Shown here: positions 1-8,953 of the stretch, one piece after another
Layout: each line of letters opens with the position of its first letter
Position numbering within the stretch: the first letter of the stretch is position 1
Source of the DNA: Verrucomicrobiota bacterium
Lineage (GTDB): Bacteria > Verrucomicrobiota > Verrucomicrobiia > Chthoniobacterales > UBA10450
Direction: 5' to 3'
NCBI GenBank assembly: GCA_019244415.1
Contig: JAFASN010000018.1
Location: 1-64,000, forward strand
DNA length: 64,000 bases
The notes under the pieces: model-generated
What the model was told of the DNA's origin: nothing
The model's database searches: none
What the model saw: the letters and a program-made list of their open reading frames with translations, nothing else
Made by a program: the position numbers and the translations under genes

Positions 1-522
1 GACTGCATTTGGGCTTGCGACGATCGACCAGCTTGTCCCGTCGTAGTGCTCAAACAGGCTATCATTGTAGCTGCCGTCGTAGTAGTAGCCGGCCGCCCAA
101 CAATCGGTGGAACTGGTGCAACTGACTCCTTGCAGATAGCTCGCCTGACCGATGGAGGGACTCGTCACGATGGACCACGTCGCGCCGTCGTAGTGCTCGA
201 TTAGCGAGATGCCGGTTGTCGAGCCAGCGGGCAGAACGTAGCCGACTGTCCAGCAGTCGTTGGGCGCAGCGCAACTGAGACCGAATAGGAAATTTTGCGC
301 TTTAGCTCCGCCGACGTTCGGACTGTCAACTATCGTCCAATTACCAGCGGGGCGAGTTGAAGCATCTGCTCGTTGTTTGGCAGAGGACGCGGATCTTTGC
401 AGGCGAGCGGTGGAGCTACTGCTCGCGAGACTCAGCGTTGCCAGTATGGCGCCGAGGGAGCACAAGAGCGGAGCAACGGCAAAGCGAGCGAGGAGGAATC
501 CACGTTCACGAGACCCGCGCAT
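1..522 (-). CDS. Secreted repeat protein, C-terminus beyond the left edge
   Basis: An open frame of 174 codons starts at an ATG (520-522) and leaves the window at base 1. Residues 1-39 resemble an export signal: basic start (MRGSRERG), hydrophobic core around 10-33, then Ser/Ala. The exported part carries imperfect repeats of about 50 residues. Each has a C-x5-C-W block (C84/C90, C135/C141, with Asp before the second Cys) and an H-Y-D-G-x-x-W-S-I-V-x-S-P block; the Trp of the W-[TS]-I-V blocks sits at 62, 116 and 165. The regular spacing suggests a beta-rich, possibly propeller-like fold with paired cysteines, which fits the cell surface or outside. The exact function is unknown. Two 23-bp repeats lie just upstream of the start. 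The repeat pattern makes the frame convincing although the end is missing. Confidence 0.75.
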   Translation of the reverse strand, partial: MRGSRERGFLLARFAVAPLLCSLGAILATLSLASSSSTARLQRSASSAKQRADASTRPAGNWTIVDSPNVGGAKAQNFLFGLSCAAPNDCWTVGYVLPAGSTTGISLIEHYDGATWSIVTSPSIGQASYLQGVSCTSSTDCWAAGYYYDGSYNDSLFEHYDGTSWSIVASPNAV

Positions 523-531
523 GTGAATAGT

Positions 532-577
532 GTTCTGGGGGGAACACGAGATATGTCCTGGGGGGAACACGATTAAC
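532..577. repeat. Two tandem 23-bp repeats upstream of the secreted repeat gene
   Basis: Two adjacent 23-base units (532-554 and 555-577) share the core TCTGGGGGGAACACGA, with one T-to-C change in the second. In the first copy GTGTTC and GAACAC form an inverted repeat around a six-base loop (530-547). They lie 10-55 bases upstream of the minus-strand start at 522, where a regulator could bind. Regulatory use is inference. Confidence 0.6.
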
Positions 578-610
578 TTGTACTGCTTTTGTTGTACACG
601 GAAGAAGTGG

Positions 611-997
611 CTATTGGCCGGAACTATAATTTATTGGCATTTTCTCTGATTGCCGTGCGCCCGCGTTCTCATACTCGCGATGGAACACTGAGCGGTACCT
701 TGAAGGTGGCAGACCCCAGGTCAGCTCGAACTTGCGCACGAAATGGCTTACATCATTGATACCTACTTCCGCCGCGATTTCTTTCACGCTGTGCAAAGTC
801 GTTTCGACCAGGTCTTTTGCCCGCCGCATTCGTAAGGCGTTGATGTACTGCAAAGGCGACTTACTGGTTTCAGCACGGAAGAGTTGATGCAAACGCGCCG
901 GCGCAAGATGCGCGATCCGGGCAAGTTCCGCGACAGTAAGCTTCTGGTTCAGATGCGCCTCCATGTGAGAAATGACTACTCGCACGCGCGGCTCCAT
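611..997 (-). CDS. Stand-alone AraC-type DNA-binding protein
   Basis: A 128-residue protein made almost wholly of the AraC/XylS DNA-binding module. The first helix-turn-helix is around LTVAELARIAHLAPARLHQLF (residues 20-40) and the second around VKEIAAEVGINDVSHFVRKF (70-90), followed by the family's closing W-G-x-x-P-S-x-Y-R segment. There is no N-terminal ligand-binding domain, which normally makes these proteins 250-300 residues, so it may be controlled by its amount or by a partner. It starts 14 bases after the TrmB-type gene stops and on the same strand, so the two regulators are probably co-transcribed. Targets are unknown; the secreted repeat gene downstream is one candidate. Confidence 0.85.
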   Translation of the reverse strand: MEPRVRVVISHMEAHLNQKLTVAELARIAHLAPARLHQLFRAETSKSPLQYINALRMRRAKDLVETTLHSVKEIAAEVGINDVSHFVRKFELTWGLPPSRYRSVFHREYENAGARQSEKMPINYSSGQ

Positions 998-1011
998 TTT
1001 TCGTAAGCCGG

Positions 1012-1863
1012 CTAGCGCTTAGTACGCCCTTTCCCGGAGTGGCTGGCGCCATTCGCCAGGTGCGGTTTTTTCCGGGTCTTACCGGAAGAGAGAGGCTCGG
1101 CCTGTTCCCAGAAGTACTTGAAAAGAATGCTCATACTTTGTGCGAACGGCGTGTGCCGCACGAGCAGGGCGGCGGGTTGGCCGCTGCGCCGGACGAGAGT
1201 TGACAGAACCACTTCTTCATCAAAGACGACGAGCTTGTATGGAAGCTCACCGTCAAAGACGCGCGCTTCTTCGCCTCCGGCGATCCAGCCCGCCAAGTAC
1301 GGCTTGACGCGTTCGTCTTCGACGATGACGCGTTCGTACAATGCCTTGTAACGAACGCCTCGTTTCACTGCCTGCTTCTGCGCCGGATTCCACGGCTGCG
1401 GCATGAGAATGGGAGCTTTCACCACGCCTTCGATGGAACGTTTCGCTTCCAGTTGCAGGCGATGAAGCCGTTCTCCGATTAGCTGCGGCGTGCGAATCAC
1501 CTGCACGGAATCGTCCAGGGCGGCTTCTGCGTGGCCGGCTGCGGCGGCGAGAGAGCAGCCGAGTTCTTTTGCGATGCGCTCACGTTCGGCGATCGTTTCT
1601 CGTTCCCGTGAAATGAGCGCGGGCAGCGCTTCATCCGGAGAAACCGCCACGAACCTGCTGCCATGTCCGCGCCCGCCCTCGATCACTCCCTTCCGTAACA
1701 GGGACGAGAGCGTGGGATAGACGCTGGTGCGCGGAATGCCGGTCTCGGTGGCGATGGCGGCGGCGCCGAGCGCGCCGTGTTGAACGATGGCGAGATAGAC
1801 CTGTGCTTCAGCGGGAGAAAAACCGAGCTGCTCGAGCTGCGCATGGTCAGTCTCGTGGGTCAC
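1012..1863 (-). CDS. TrmB-family transcriptional regulator
   Basis: A 283-residue protein with a GTG start. Residues 5-75 hold a winged helix typical of TrmB (LEQLGFSPAEAQVYLAIVQHG, then a recognition segment around IPRTSVYPTLSSLLRKGVIE). Residues 100-260 resemble the phospholipase-D-like effector domain of this family. TrmB proteins are best known as sugar-responsive regulators of sugar transport and metabolism. Here the gene is divergent from a glycogen/starch-synthase-like gene, which makes control of that gene plausible but unproven. The C-terminal 25 residues are very basic (K, R, S, G), perhaps an extra nucleic-acid contact. The palindrome at 1906-1919 lies between the two genes. Confidence 0.85.
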   Translation of the reverse strand: MTHETDHAQLEQLGFSPAEAQVYLAIVQHGALGAAAIATETGIPRTSVYPTLSSLLRKGVIEGGRGHGSRFVAVSPDEALPALISRERETIAERERIAKELGCSLAAAAGHAEAALDDSVQVIRTPQLIGERLHRLQLEAKRSIEGVVKAPILMPQPWNPAQKQAVKRGVRYKALYERVIVEDERVKPYLAGWIAGGEEARVFDGELPYKLVVFDEEVVLSTLVRRSGQPAALLVRHTPFAQSMSILFKYFWEQAEPLSSGKTRKKPHLANGASHSGKGRTKR

Positions 1864-1905
1864 GCCCGCAATTCAGCAGCAAACAAAAATGTTGTCAAGC
1901 AATAA

Positions 1906-1919
1906 CAACAAACTTGTTG
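1906..1919. promoter_or_regulatory. Palindrome between TrmB-type regulator and glycogen-synthase-like gene
   Basis: CAACAA-AC-TTGTTG is a perfect six-base inverted repeat with a two-base spacer. It sits in an A/T-rich patch of an otherwise GC-rich 212-base divergent intergenic region (1864-2075). Related TTGTCAA and TTGTTGAC words lie nearby. Position and symmetry fit an operator for the TrmB-type protein; no binding evidence is available. Confidence 0.4.
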
Positions 1920-2075
1920 ACGAACTTATTAGACAATTTATACGAATCGCCGCGGAAAAGTCAGCGGTTGGGAGCAACAGCGCTCGCCCTGTACTCAGCC
2001 CATCAGCACGTCCTTGTGGCGATGATGAAATGCTGCTGGACGAACTCTCCCGTCTGGCACATCAAAACAGGTGTC

Positions 2076-3578
2076 ATGCGCATTCTGATGATCAGCGCGG
2101 AAGCGCCCCCGCTACAGCGCGGCGGCGCTCTCATCGAAGTCCTCGACGCTTTGCCGCGCGAGCTGCGAGAACGCGGGCACGAGGTAAGTGTCGTGCTGCC
2201 ATTCTATCGCGAGATTCGCGAGGACAACGAAGTGGAGAAGGCCGACACGAAGGTGACGGTGGACATTCGTGTGGGCGAAAAGAGTTACGTGGCGGAGTAC
2301 CTCGAAGGACGGAGTGCGAGTGGCGTGCAGCTGTTTTACGTGCGCTGCGACGAGTTCTTCGACCGGCCGGAAATCTACGGGGAGCAGGGAACCGCCTACG
2401 ATGATAACGCGGCACGGTTCATCTTTTTCAACAAAGCCGCGATCGAGCTGGCGCGGCGGCTTACGCCCGCGCCGCAGATTTTGCACGTGCACGACTGGGC
2501 GGCAGCACTCGTACCCGCGTATGTGCGCGCGCACAATCTTCCGTTTGCGACAGTGCTGACCATCCATCGCATCGCCGACCAGGGAAGTTTTTGGGGATTG
2601 GACTTCGACCTGACCAACCTGCCGCGGCGCTCCTTCAGCCTCGGCGGCGTGGAATTCTTTGGCCGGCTTAATTTCCTCAAAGCCGGCATCGTTTTCGCCG
2701 ACCGCGTCACCACGGTGAGCGAACATCACAAGCGGGAAATCCTCACACCACAGGGAGGAGAGGGGCTCGACATTGTCGTGCGCGAAAACGCTTACAAGCT
2801 CACCGGCATTTTGCCCGGCGCGGATGACGCCCGCTGGAACCCGCAAACTGATTCACTGCTGCCCGCGCAGTTCGATTCAGAAACGCTTTGGGGCAAAACG
2901 ATCTGCCGCGATGCGCTTCTTGCCGACCTTCAGCTCGCGCCGGCAAGAGCAGCGTACGCCTCCGGGGCTCAGCCACCCGAGCCGAACAGGCCGGAGCATT
3001 GCTCCACCGTCGTCTTCGGAATGGTAGCGCGCGTGATCCGCGAAAAAGGGTTCGAGATCCTCACGCCGCTTTTCGACCGCCTGCTTGCGGATGATGTGCG
3101 CCTGATCATTCTGGGCGAAGGCGACCCGGCGTTCGAGACTGCGCTGGCCGTCGCCTCGCGTCGTTATCCCACGCGTTTCGCTTACCGGCGTCACTTTGAT
3201 GAACGTCTTGCTCACCTGATTGAGGCCGGATCGGACATCACACTGGTTCCGTCCCGCTTCGAGCCGGGCGGTTTGATGGCGATGCACAGCCTGCGTTACG
3301 GAGCGCTGCCGGTGGCTCATGCCGGCGGCGGCATTCAGGAGATCGTGGAAGATTATGATCCGGCAGCGGACCGCGGCTACGGTTTTCTCTGCTACGAATA
3401 TTCAGCCGAAGCGTTCTGGGACGCGATCAAACGTGCGCGCGAGGTTTTTGAGCAGCGCGCGATCTGGCTCGACTTGATGCAGCGTGCCATGGCCCGGCGT
3501 TTCTCCTGGAGCGCCGCGGCGGAATCTTACGAGCAACTGTATCGCGCCTTATCTGGTGACGCGCAGCTCGCCGCGTGA
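2076..3578 (+). CDS. Glycogen/starch-synthase-like glycosyltransferase (GT5-like)
   Basis: A 500-residue GT-B protein starting MRILMISAEAPP, the usual GlgA opening. The N-terminal Rossmann half includes the acceptor-side motifs HVHDWAAAL and LTIHRIADQG. The C-terminal half has FGMVARVIREKGFEIL and the nucleotide-sugar block SRFEPGGLMAMHSLRYGALP. GlgA makes alpha-1,4-glucan from ADP-glucose. The KxGGL donor-loop motif near the N-terminus is altered: the aligned stretch reads P-L-Q-R-G-G-A-L, with Lys replaced by Arg and the second Gly by Ala. The donor or the polymer could therefore differ from glycogen. The frame is open upstream to 1803, but that part is not GlgA-like and the ATG at 2076 was chosen. 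It lies tail to tail with galE. Confidence 0.85.
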   Translation: MRILMISAEAPPLQRGGALIEVLDALPRELRERGHEVSVVLPFYREIREDNEVEKADTKVTVDIRVGEKSYVAEYLEGRSASGVQLFYVRCDEFFDRPEIYGEQGTAYDDNAARFIFFNKAAIELARRLTPAPQILHVHDWAAALVPAYVRAHNLPFATVLTIHRIADQGSFWGLDFDLTNLPRRSFSLGGVEFFGRLNFLKAGIVFADRVTTVSEHHKREILTPQGGEGLDIVVRENAYKLTGILPGADDARWNPQTDSLLPAQFDSETLWGKTICRDALLADLQLAPARAAYASGAQPPEPNRPEHCSTVVFGMVARVIREKGFEILTPLFDRLLADDVRLIILGEGDPAFETALAVASRRYPTRFAYRRHFDERLAHLIEAGSDITLVPSRFEPGGLMAMHSLRYGALPVAHAGGGIQEIVEDYDPAADRGYGFLCYEYSAEAFWDAIKRAREVFEQRAIWLDLMQRAMARRFSWSAAAESYEQLYRALSGDAQLAA

Positions 3579-3594
3579 TTTCTCGCGGCCGTAC

Positions 3595-4566
3595 TCAGTC
3601 GCCGTAGCCGTGCGGGAATTTCTGGTGCCATTTCCACGCGCTGCTCACAATCGCCTCGAGATTTTCAAATCGTGGGTGCCAGCCGAGCTCGCGCTTGATC
3701 TTCTCCGACGCGGCGATCAGGCGCGGCGGGTCACCCGGCCGGCGTGGTTTCTCGATCGCTGGGATGTCTGCGCCAGTGACGTGCCGGCAGGTGTCGATTA
3801 CCTCACGCACGCTTGAGCCGCCGCCGGTGCCGAGATTGTAGTACGCGCTCCGCTCCGCGTTGAGCGCGAGAATGTGCGCGCGAGAGAGATCCAGGATGTG
3901 AATGTAATCACGAATGCAAGTGCCGTCCGGCGTATCGTAATCCGTGCCGAAAATGTCCACCTGCGCCTTTTGCCCGAGCGCGACCTTGAGTACGTTCGGG
4001 ATCAGGTGCGTTTCCGTGCGGTGATCTTCGCCGAATTTATTCGATGCGCCCGCGGCATTGAAGTAGCGCAGAGCCACGAAACGCAGGCCGTATATTTCGC
4101 CATACCAGTACAGGATTTTCTCGAAAGCGAGCTTGGATTCGCCGTATGGATTTATCGGGTGCTGCGGCTGGCTTTCATCGATCGGGACACGCTCGGGCGG
4201 CCCGAACGTGGCGCAGGTGGAGGAGAAAACGATGCGCCGGCAATCAGCCGCGAGCATCGCATCAAGAAGATTAAGGCCACTACAGATGTTGTTACGAAAG
4301 TACTTGGACGGGTTCTGCATCGACTCGCCCACGAGCGCGCTTGCGGCAAAATGCATCACCGCCTCGGGTTTCACCGCACGCAGTGTTGCCATCGTTTGCT
4401 CCCGGTCGGCGAGATCGCCTTCGATGAAGTACGCTCGAGAATCAACTGCCGCGCGGTGGCCTTCCGTCAGGTTATCGAGAATAGCGACCTCGTAGCCCTC
4501 ATCGAGCAACAGCTCCGCGCAGATGCTTCCGATGTATCCCGCGCCGCCCACGACAAGAATTTTCAC
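3595..4566 (-). CDS. galE: UDP-glucose 4-epimerase
   Basis: A 323-residue short-chain dehydrogenase-type epimerase interconverting UDP-glucose and UDP-galactose. The NAD-binding glycine motif GGAGYIGS is at residues 7-14. The catalytic triad is visible as S-S-T (115-117) and Y141-G-E-S-K145. Further GalE marks are LRYFNAAGAS and the D-G-T-C-x-R-D-Y-I-H segment. A GTG start at 4566 (MKILVVGGAG) fits the family better than a TTG 18 bases upstream. It could supply UDP-galactose for the polysaccharide locus 37 kb away, an inference. A two-hairpin repeat lies just upstream of its start. Confidence 0.95.
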   Translation of the reverse strand: MKILVVGGAGYIGSICAELLLDEGYEVAILDNLTEGHRAAVDSRAYFIEGDLADREQTMATLRAVKPEAVMHFAASALVGESMQNPSKYFRNNICSGLNLLDAMLAADCRRIVFSSTCATFGPPERVPIDESQPQHPINPYGESKLAFEKILYWYGEIYGLRFVALRYFNAAGASNKFGEDHRTETHLIPNVLKVALGQKAQVDIFGTDYDTPDGTCIRDYIHILDLSRAHILALNAERSAYYNLGTGGGSSVREVIDTCRHVTGADIPAIEKPRRPGDPPRLIAASEKIKRELGWHPRFENLEAIVSSAWKWHQKFPHGYGD

Positions 4567-4575
4567 ACCGCTAAG

Positions 4576-4633
4576 GTGGCGCAAGTTTTCAACTTGCGAA
4601 GTGATTAGGCGGCAAGTTGGAAACTTGCCCCAC
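4576..4633. repeat. Two-hairpin palindromic repeat (BIME/REP-like)
   Basis: Two palindromes built on the same word lie 13 bases apart: GCAAGTT-TTC-AACTTGC (4581-4597) and GGCAAGTT-GGA-AACTTGCC (4611-4629). The block is bordered by GTGG and CCAC, so the element is symmetrical. It fills the space between galE (start 4566) and the stop of the 3D-domain gene (4636). This is the layout of non-autonomous REP/BIME elements moved by RAYT transposases; no RAYT gene is in the window. Confidence 0.75.
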
Positions 4634-4635
4634 GA

Positions 4636-5202
4636 TCAAAGCTGGCGATCAGCCGGCTTCTTCTTGTTCAAAGCGAGCAGCATTTTGCGCACACCTTTGT
4701 TCCGCGCGCGCGGCGTGAGCACTTTCACGCTCTGTGCGTCTGACCCCCATTGCAGAATATCGATGTCCACGTGGCGCACGCCCCACTGCTGCATCGCGAG
4801 CATCGAGGTTTTGTAAAGGTCGATGGTGTTGGTGCCGATGAGCGCTGCTCCGTAATCATCGATGATGTACTCCTCAGTGGTTCCGACGACGCGGAAGCGG
4901 GTACCGATCGGAAAGCGTGACCAGTCCGAAGCGGCGCTACGCACGATGCGGCCGGAGAGATACTCGCCGACAGCGTTACGGCTGGTGCCTTCGCGCTTGC
5001 AGTAGGCAGTAGTGCGAACATGCACGCGCTGGCATTTCGGCGCGCTGGCAGTGTGCAGGGCAGGGGCTGCCGCGCAGCTGGCGAGAAGTCCAGCGGCGGC
5101 AAATGTAAACGTAAGTCTCAGCCAAGCGGCAGCTTGCAAATCGTGCGTTTGATAGCTGTTGCCGCCGAATGGCGCAAGGAATAATTTGCGCGCCGTGCGC
5201 AT
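4636..5202 (-). CDS. 3D-domain (double-psi beta-barrel) lipoprotein
   Basis: A 188-residue protein with a lipobox (L-L-A-S-C43) behind a hydrophobic stretch, so probably a membrane-anchored periplasmic lipoprotein. The C-terminal half has the three-aspartate 3D signature: Y-I-I-D-D-Y-G (Asp115, Asp116) and T-I-D-L-Y (Asp128), preceded by T-A-Y-C and G-R-I-V. 3D domains occur in MltA-type lytic transglycosylases and Rpf/YuiC-like muralytic proteins, so a role in peptidoglycan turnover is likely. The ATG at 5202 gives a long N-region before the lipobox; a TTG at 5139 would give a normal-length signal peptide and remove the overlap with the divergent gene's start. Confidence 0.8.
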   Translation of the reverse strand: MRTARKLFLAPFGGNSYQTHDLQAAAWLRLTFTFAAAGLLASCAAAPALHTASAPKCQRVHVRTTAYCKREGTSRNAVGEYLSGRIVRSAASDWSRFPIGTRFRVVGTTEEYIIDDYGAALIGTNTIDLYKTSMLAMQQWGVRHVDIDILQWGSDAQSVKVLTPRARNKGVRKMLLALNKKKPADRQL

Positions 5203-5848
5203 GGGGGGAGTCTCACTGACGCAGGTTTATGTAGCAGAAAACGTGCTGCTGGATGCCCGACTTGCACTTTTTCACGAGCGCGAAAACTGGCTGGCCGTGG
5301 CCGATTTGCACTTTGGTTTCGAGCTGAGCCAGCGCGCTGCCGGCCGCCTTGTGCCGTTCTGGGGAATGGAGCGGGCCAGCGCACGCATATTCGAGCTGCT
5401 GGATGAGTACAAGCCGCGCCAGCTCGTCTGTGTGGGCGATCTCGTGCACGATCACGCTGCGCGCGAACCGCTGCGCGAACTGTTCGCCGCCCTGAGCGCC
5501 CGATGCGAAGTGATCGCGATTGCCGGGAATCACGACCGCGGATTGCGCCGTTTTATCGAGCTGCGCGATTCATTCACGACCGAACAATTTGAATTTCGGC
5601 ACGGTCATTGCGAAAGCCAGCGCAGCAGCCGTACTCAGATCATTGGACATTTTCATCCCGCCGCCACGCTGCGCGATGGCGCCGGTCTGCGGCTCAAGTT
5701 TGCGGCGTTCATCCAGGAAAACGATTGCTGGATTCTGCCAGCGTTCTCGCCCTGGTCAGCCGGGGCTGAATGGAGGCAGAACGAGTCCAGCCGCGTGTGG
5801 ATTTGCGCGCCCGGCCGGATTTTCTCTCTGGCCGAGTGTCCCGCTTAA
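5201..5848 (+). CDS. Calcineurin-like metallophosphoesterase (COG1407/PdeM-like)
   Basis: A 215-residue phosphoesterase with all the usual metal ligands: D35-L-H37, G-D80, G-N110-H111-D, H134-G-H136 and G-H150-F-H152. The [11 protein letters not shown] opening and compact length match the COG1407 group. Members of that group include PdeM, linked to DNA ligase and helicase genes in a DNA-repair context; no such neighbours are seen here, so the substrate is open. The ATG at 5201 shares a CATG with the divergent lipoprotein's start; a longer frame begins at 5159. The stop overlaps the mscL stop by four bases (TTAA, both strands reading TAA). Confidence 0.85.
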   Translation: MGGVSLTQVYVAENVLLDARLALFHERENWLAVADLHFGFELSQRAAGRLVPFWGMERASARIFELLDEYKPRQLVCVGDLVHDHAAREPLRELFAALSARCEVIAIAGNHDRGLRRFIELRDSFTTEQFEFRHGHCESQRSSRTQIIGHFHPAATLRDGAGLRLKFAAFIQENDCWILPAFSPWSAGAEWRQNESSRVWICAPGRIFSLAECPA

Positions 5849-6300
5849 ACGTGCGCTCCGTCCAGCTCCGTGGTGCAATGCGGGCAGCGCGTGGCTTTGA
5901 TCGGGATCGTCATCGCGCAAGCTGGGCAATCTTTCGAGACCGGCGGCGCTGATGGGGCGGGGCGTTTCATCGCGTTGATCGCTTTCACTAACAGGAACAC
6001 AGCGAAGCCCACGATCAGAAAATTGATCAGCAGCGTGATGAAATTCCCGTAGTTCCATGTGACGGCCCCGGCTTTGGCTGCGTCCGCCGGCGTAGCGAAC
6101 ACCGCTCCGCCGGGCGCTTTCTTGAGTACTAGGAACAGATTATCGAAGTTCAGGCCGCCCGTAATAAGGCCGAGCGGCGGCATGATAATGTCTTTAACGA
6201 GCGAGGTCACCACTGCGCCAAATGCAGCGCCGATGATGACGCCGATCGCGAGGTCCAGCGCGTTACCTTTGACGGCGAATTCTTTGAATTCCTTCCACAT
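5845..6300 (-). CDS. mscL: Large-conductance mechanosensitive channel with C-terminal zinc ribbon
   Basis: A 151-residue MscL, which opens under membrane tension to release solutes during hypo-osmotic shock. The first transmembrane helix and gate (residues 12-45, [18 protein letters not shown]) and the second helix (about 86-107) are standard. Instead of the usual short cytoplasmic helical tail, the protein ends in a C-P-x-C ... C-P-x-C zinc ribbon (C125, C128, C139, C142). The gene is 12 bases downstream of leuS on the same strand. A metal- or redox-sensing or partner-binding role for the ribbon is inference. Confidence 0.95.
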   Translation of the reverse strand: MWKEFKEFAVKGNALDLAIGVIIGAAFGAVVTSLVKDIIMPPLGLITGGLNFDNLFLVLKKAPGGAVFATPADAAKAGAVTWNYGNFITLLINFLIVGFAVFLLVKAINAMKRPAPSAPPVSKDCPACAMTIPIKATRCPHCTTELDGAHV

Positions 6301-6311
6301 GCGCCGATGGC

Positions 6312-8909
6312 TTAGCTGGCGAGAACGATATTTACAAGCTTCTTCCGCACGATGATCACCTTGCGAATCTCTTTGCCGGCCACGAGCTGCTGGATTTTAG
6401 GCAACGCCAGCGCTGCGCTTTTGAGCTCTTCCTCGGTCGCTTCGAGCGATGCGCGAAATTTGTCCCGCAGCTTTCCATTCACCTGCACGATCAGCTCCAC
6501 CTCGTCCTCGACAAGCAGCGCTTCGTTGTACTTCGGCCACGGGTGACTCGTGATTTCCGGCGGCAAGATCGGGAACTTCGCGCCCATCTTCTCCCACAGC
6601 TCCGAAGTAATGTGCGGCGCAAACGGATTGAGCAGAAGCAGGAGCGTGCGCATCGCCGAAACTGGAACAACCGCGGCATTCGTGAAGGCGTTAACGAAGA
6701 CCATCATCTGGGAAATCGCGGTATTGAATGAAAGCGATTCGATGTCTTCCGTTACTTTCTTGATCGTGGCGTGCACGACCTTCCCCTGCGCTTTCTCCGG
6801 CGCGATCTCCTGGATCCGTGGCGAGAGTTCCCATGCCGCGGCCTGCGTTTCATCCATGAACAAACGCCAGACGCGGGCGAGGAAACGCGAGACACCTTCA
6901 ACGCCCCGCATGCTCCACGGTTTCATTTGCTCGAGGGGTCCCATGAACATCTCGTAACAGCGAAAAGCATCTGCGCCGTAGGCGTCGATCACCTCGTCAG
7001 GATTGACTACATTGCCGCGGGATTTGGACATCTTCTGGCCGTCTTCGCCGAGGATGATTCCCTGGTTGACCAGCCGCTGAAATGGCTCCGGAGTAGAAAG
7101 GTAACCGAGATCGAAAAGTACCTTGTGCCAGAAGCGGGCGTAAAGCAGATGCAGTACGGCGTGTTCAGTGCCGCCGACATAAAGGTCAACTCCGCCGGGC
7201 AGTCCATCGCTGCCCGCTGTCGGCGCGCCTGGCGGTCCCGCTCTACCCATCCAGTACCGCTCAGCTTCTTCCCCGACGAAGCGCTGGGCGTTGCGCGGAT
7301 CACAAAAGCGCAGGTAATACCAGCACGATCCGGCCCATTGCGGCATGGTGTTCGTTTCGCGTGCGGCCGTTTCCGAGTAGCGGATCCAGTCGCGCGCTTT
7401 CGCCAGCGGCGGCTCGCCCGTGCCTGTCGGTTTGAAGTCGTTCAAATCAGGCGCTGTGACCGGCAGCTCGTGGTCGGTCACTGCCCGGTGTTTTCCGTTC
7501 TCCCATATGATCGGGAACGGTTCACCCCAGTAACGCTGGCGCGAGAATAACCAGTCGCGCAGCTTGTACTTAATCGCGCCCCGGCCAAGCCCGCGCTCAG
7601 CCAGCCACGCAGTGATTTTCTTCTTCGCCTCGGCCGTCGGCAATCCTTCGATGACGGCTGAGTTGACGGCTCGCCCTTCGCCGACGAATCCTGTCGCCGG
7701 TTCGCCATTCAGCGGCTGAACAACTTCGGCGATCCTGAGCCCGTACTTGCGCGCAAACTCCAGATCACGCTCATCGTGCGCCGGCACGCCCATGATCGCA
7801 CCCGTCCCGTACCCGAGCAGCACGTAATCGGCGATCCAGATCGGAATCTTTTCGCCGCTGGCCGGATTGATCGCGAACGCGCCGGTAAAGACGCCGGTTT
7901 TCTCCTTCGCCAGTTCCGTTCGCTCGAGCTCCGATTTACGGGCAGCTTGTTCGCGGTACTCGCGCACGCTTGTGCGTCGCTCTTTCGCGGCGATTTCTTC
8001 GACGAGCGGATGCTCCGGTGCCAGCACCAGGTAAGTGGCGCCGTAAAGCGTGTCCGGCCGGGTGGTGAAAACACGAATGCCCGTACTTCGCCTTTCGCCT
8101 GCGGCAATTTTGAACTCGATCTCCGCGCCTTCGCTTTTTCCAATCCAGTTTCGCTGGAGCAATTTGATGCTTTCCGGCCAATCGAGGCGATCAAGCTCAT
8201 CGATCAGCCGCTCGGCATACGCCGTGATGCGCAACATCCATTGCCGCATTGGCCGGCGCACCACCGGGAATCCGCCGACTTCGCTTTTGCCATCGACCAC
8301 TTCCTCGTTCGCCAGCACGGTGCCGAGCTCAGGGCACCAGTTAACCGGCACATCGGCAACATAGGCGAGCCGCACACTATCTGGATCAGCGCCGCGGTAG
8401 GTGGCGATCGGCTCCGCGCGCTGCGTCTCCGGATTGAACCAGGAGTCGTAGATCTGAAGGAAAATCCACTGCGTCCATTTGTAGTACTCTGGATCAGTCG
8501 TGTTGATCTCGCGCTGCCAGTCGTAGGAAAAACCGATGCCTCTTAGCTGTGACTTGAAACGCGCAACATTCTCGCGCGTCGTAGCCGCCGGATGCTGCCC
8601 GGTTTTTATGGCGTACTGTTCGGCCGGCAAACCGAACGCGTCCCAGCCCATCGGATGAAGCACGCTGAATCCGCGCATTCTCTTATAGCGCGCGATGATA
8701 TCGGTCGCGGTGTAACCTTCCGGATGGCCGACGTGCAGCCCGGCCCCGCTGGGATAGGGAAACATATCGAGGACGTAGAATTTTGGCCGGGCTGGATTGA
8801 AATTTTGCTCGCCGGGGTTCGGCGCGTGAAAAAGCTGGCGCTCATCCCAGATGCGCTGCCATTTCGGCTCGAACTGGTCGAAAGGATAGGGCTTACGGCG
8901 CTCGCTCAT
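6312..8909 (-). CDS. leuS: Leucyl-tRNA synthetase
   Basis: An 865-residue class I synthetase that charges tRNA-Leu, of normal bacterial length. The HIGH-type motif is H-V-G-H within [15 protein letters not shown] near residue 55, and KMSKS is at about 625-629 ([10 protein letters not shown]). The CP1 editing domain (about 230-430) includes [20 protein letters not shown], which removes mischarged amino acids. It is a housekeeping gene transcribed with mscL. The start ([18 protein letters not shown]) agrees with the family. Confidence 0.98.
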   Translation of the reverse strand: MSERRKPYPFDQFEPKWQRIWDERQLFHAPNPGEQNFNPARPKFYVLDMFPYPSGAGLHVGHPEGYTATDIIARYKRMRGFSVLHPMGWDAFGLPAEQYAIKTGQHPAATTRENVARFKSQLRGIGFSYDWQREINTTDPEYYKWTQWIFLQIYDSWFNPETQRAEPIATYRGADPDSVRLAYVADVPVNWCPELGTVLANEEVVDGKSEVGGFPVVRRPMRQWMLRITAYAERLIDELDRLDWPESIKLLQRNWIGKSEGAEIEFKIAAGERRSTGIRVFTTRPDTLYGATYLVLAPEHPLVEEIAAKERRTSVREYREQAARKSELERTELAKEKTGVFTGAFAINPASGEKIPIWIADYVLLGYGTGAIMGVPAHDERDLEFARKYGLRIAEVVQPLNGEPATGFVGEGRAVNSAVIEGLPTAEAKKKITAWLAERGLGRGAIKYKLRDWLFSRQRYWGEPFPIIWENGKHRAVTDHELPVTAPDLNDFKPTGTGEPPLAKARDWIRYSETAARETNTMPQWAGSCWYYLRFCDPRNAQRFVGEEAERYWMGRAGPPGAPTAGSDGLPGGVDLYVGGTEHAVLHLLYARFWHKVLFDLGYLSTPEPFQRLVNQGIILGEDGQKMSKSRGNVVNPDEVIDAYGADAFRCYEMFMGPLEQMKPWSMRGVEGVSRFLARVWRLFMDETQAAAWELSPRIQEIAPEKAQGKVVHATIKKVTEDIESLSFNTAISQMMVFVNAFTNAAVVPVSAMRTLLLLLNPFAPHITSELWEKMGAKFPILPPEITSHPWPKYNEALLVEDEVELIVQVNGKLRDKFRASLEATEEELKSAALALPKIQQLVAGKEIRKVIIVRKKLVNIVLAS

Positions 8910-8953
8910 TCGGGAAAATATCGCTTAGGAAAGCAGGAACGCAGGAAAGATAA

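Noticed and set aside
1803-2075. N-terminal extension of the glycogen-synthase-like gene
   Set aside because: The upstream in-frame stretch runs through the divergent regulator's start and the palindrome and does not resemble GlgA.
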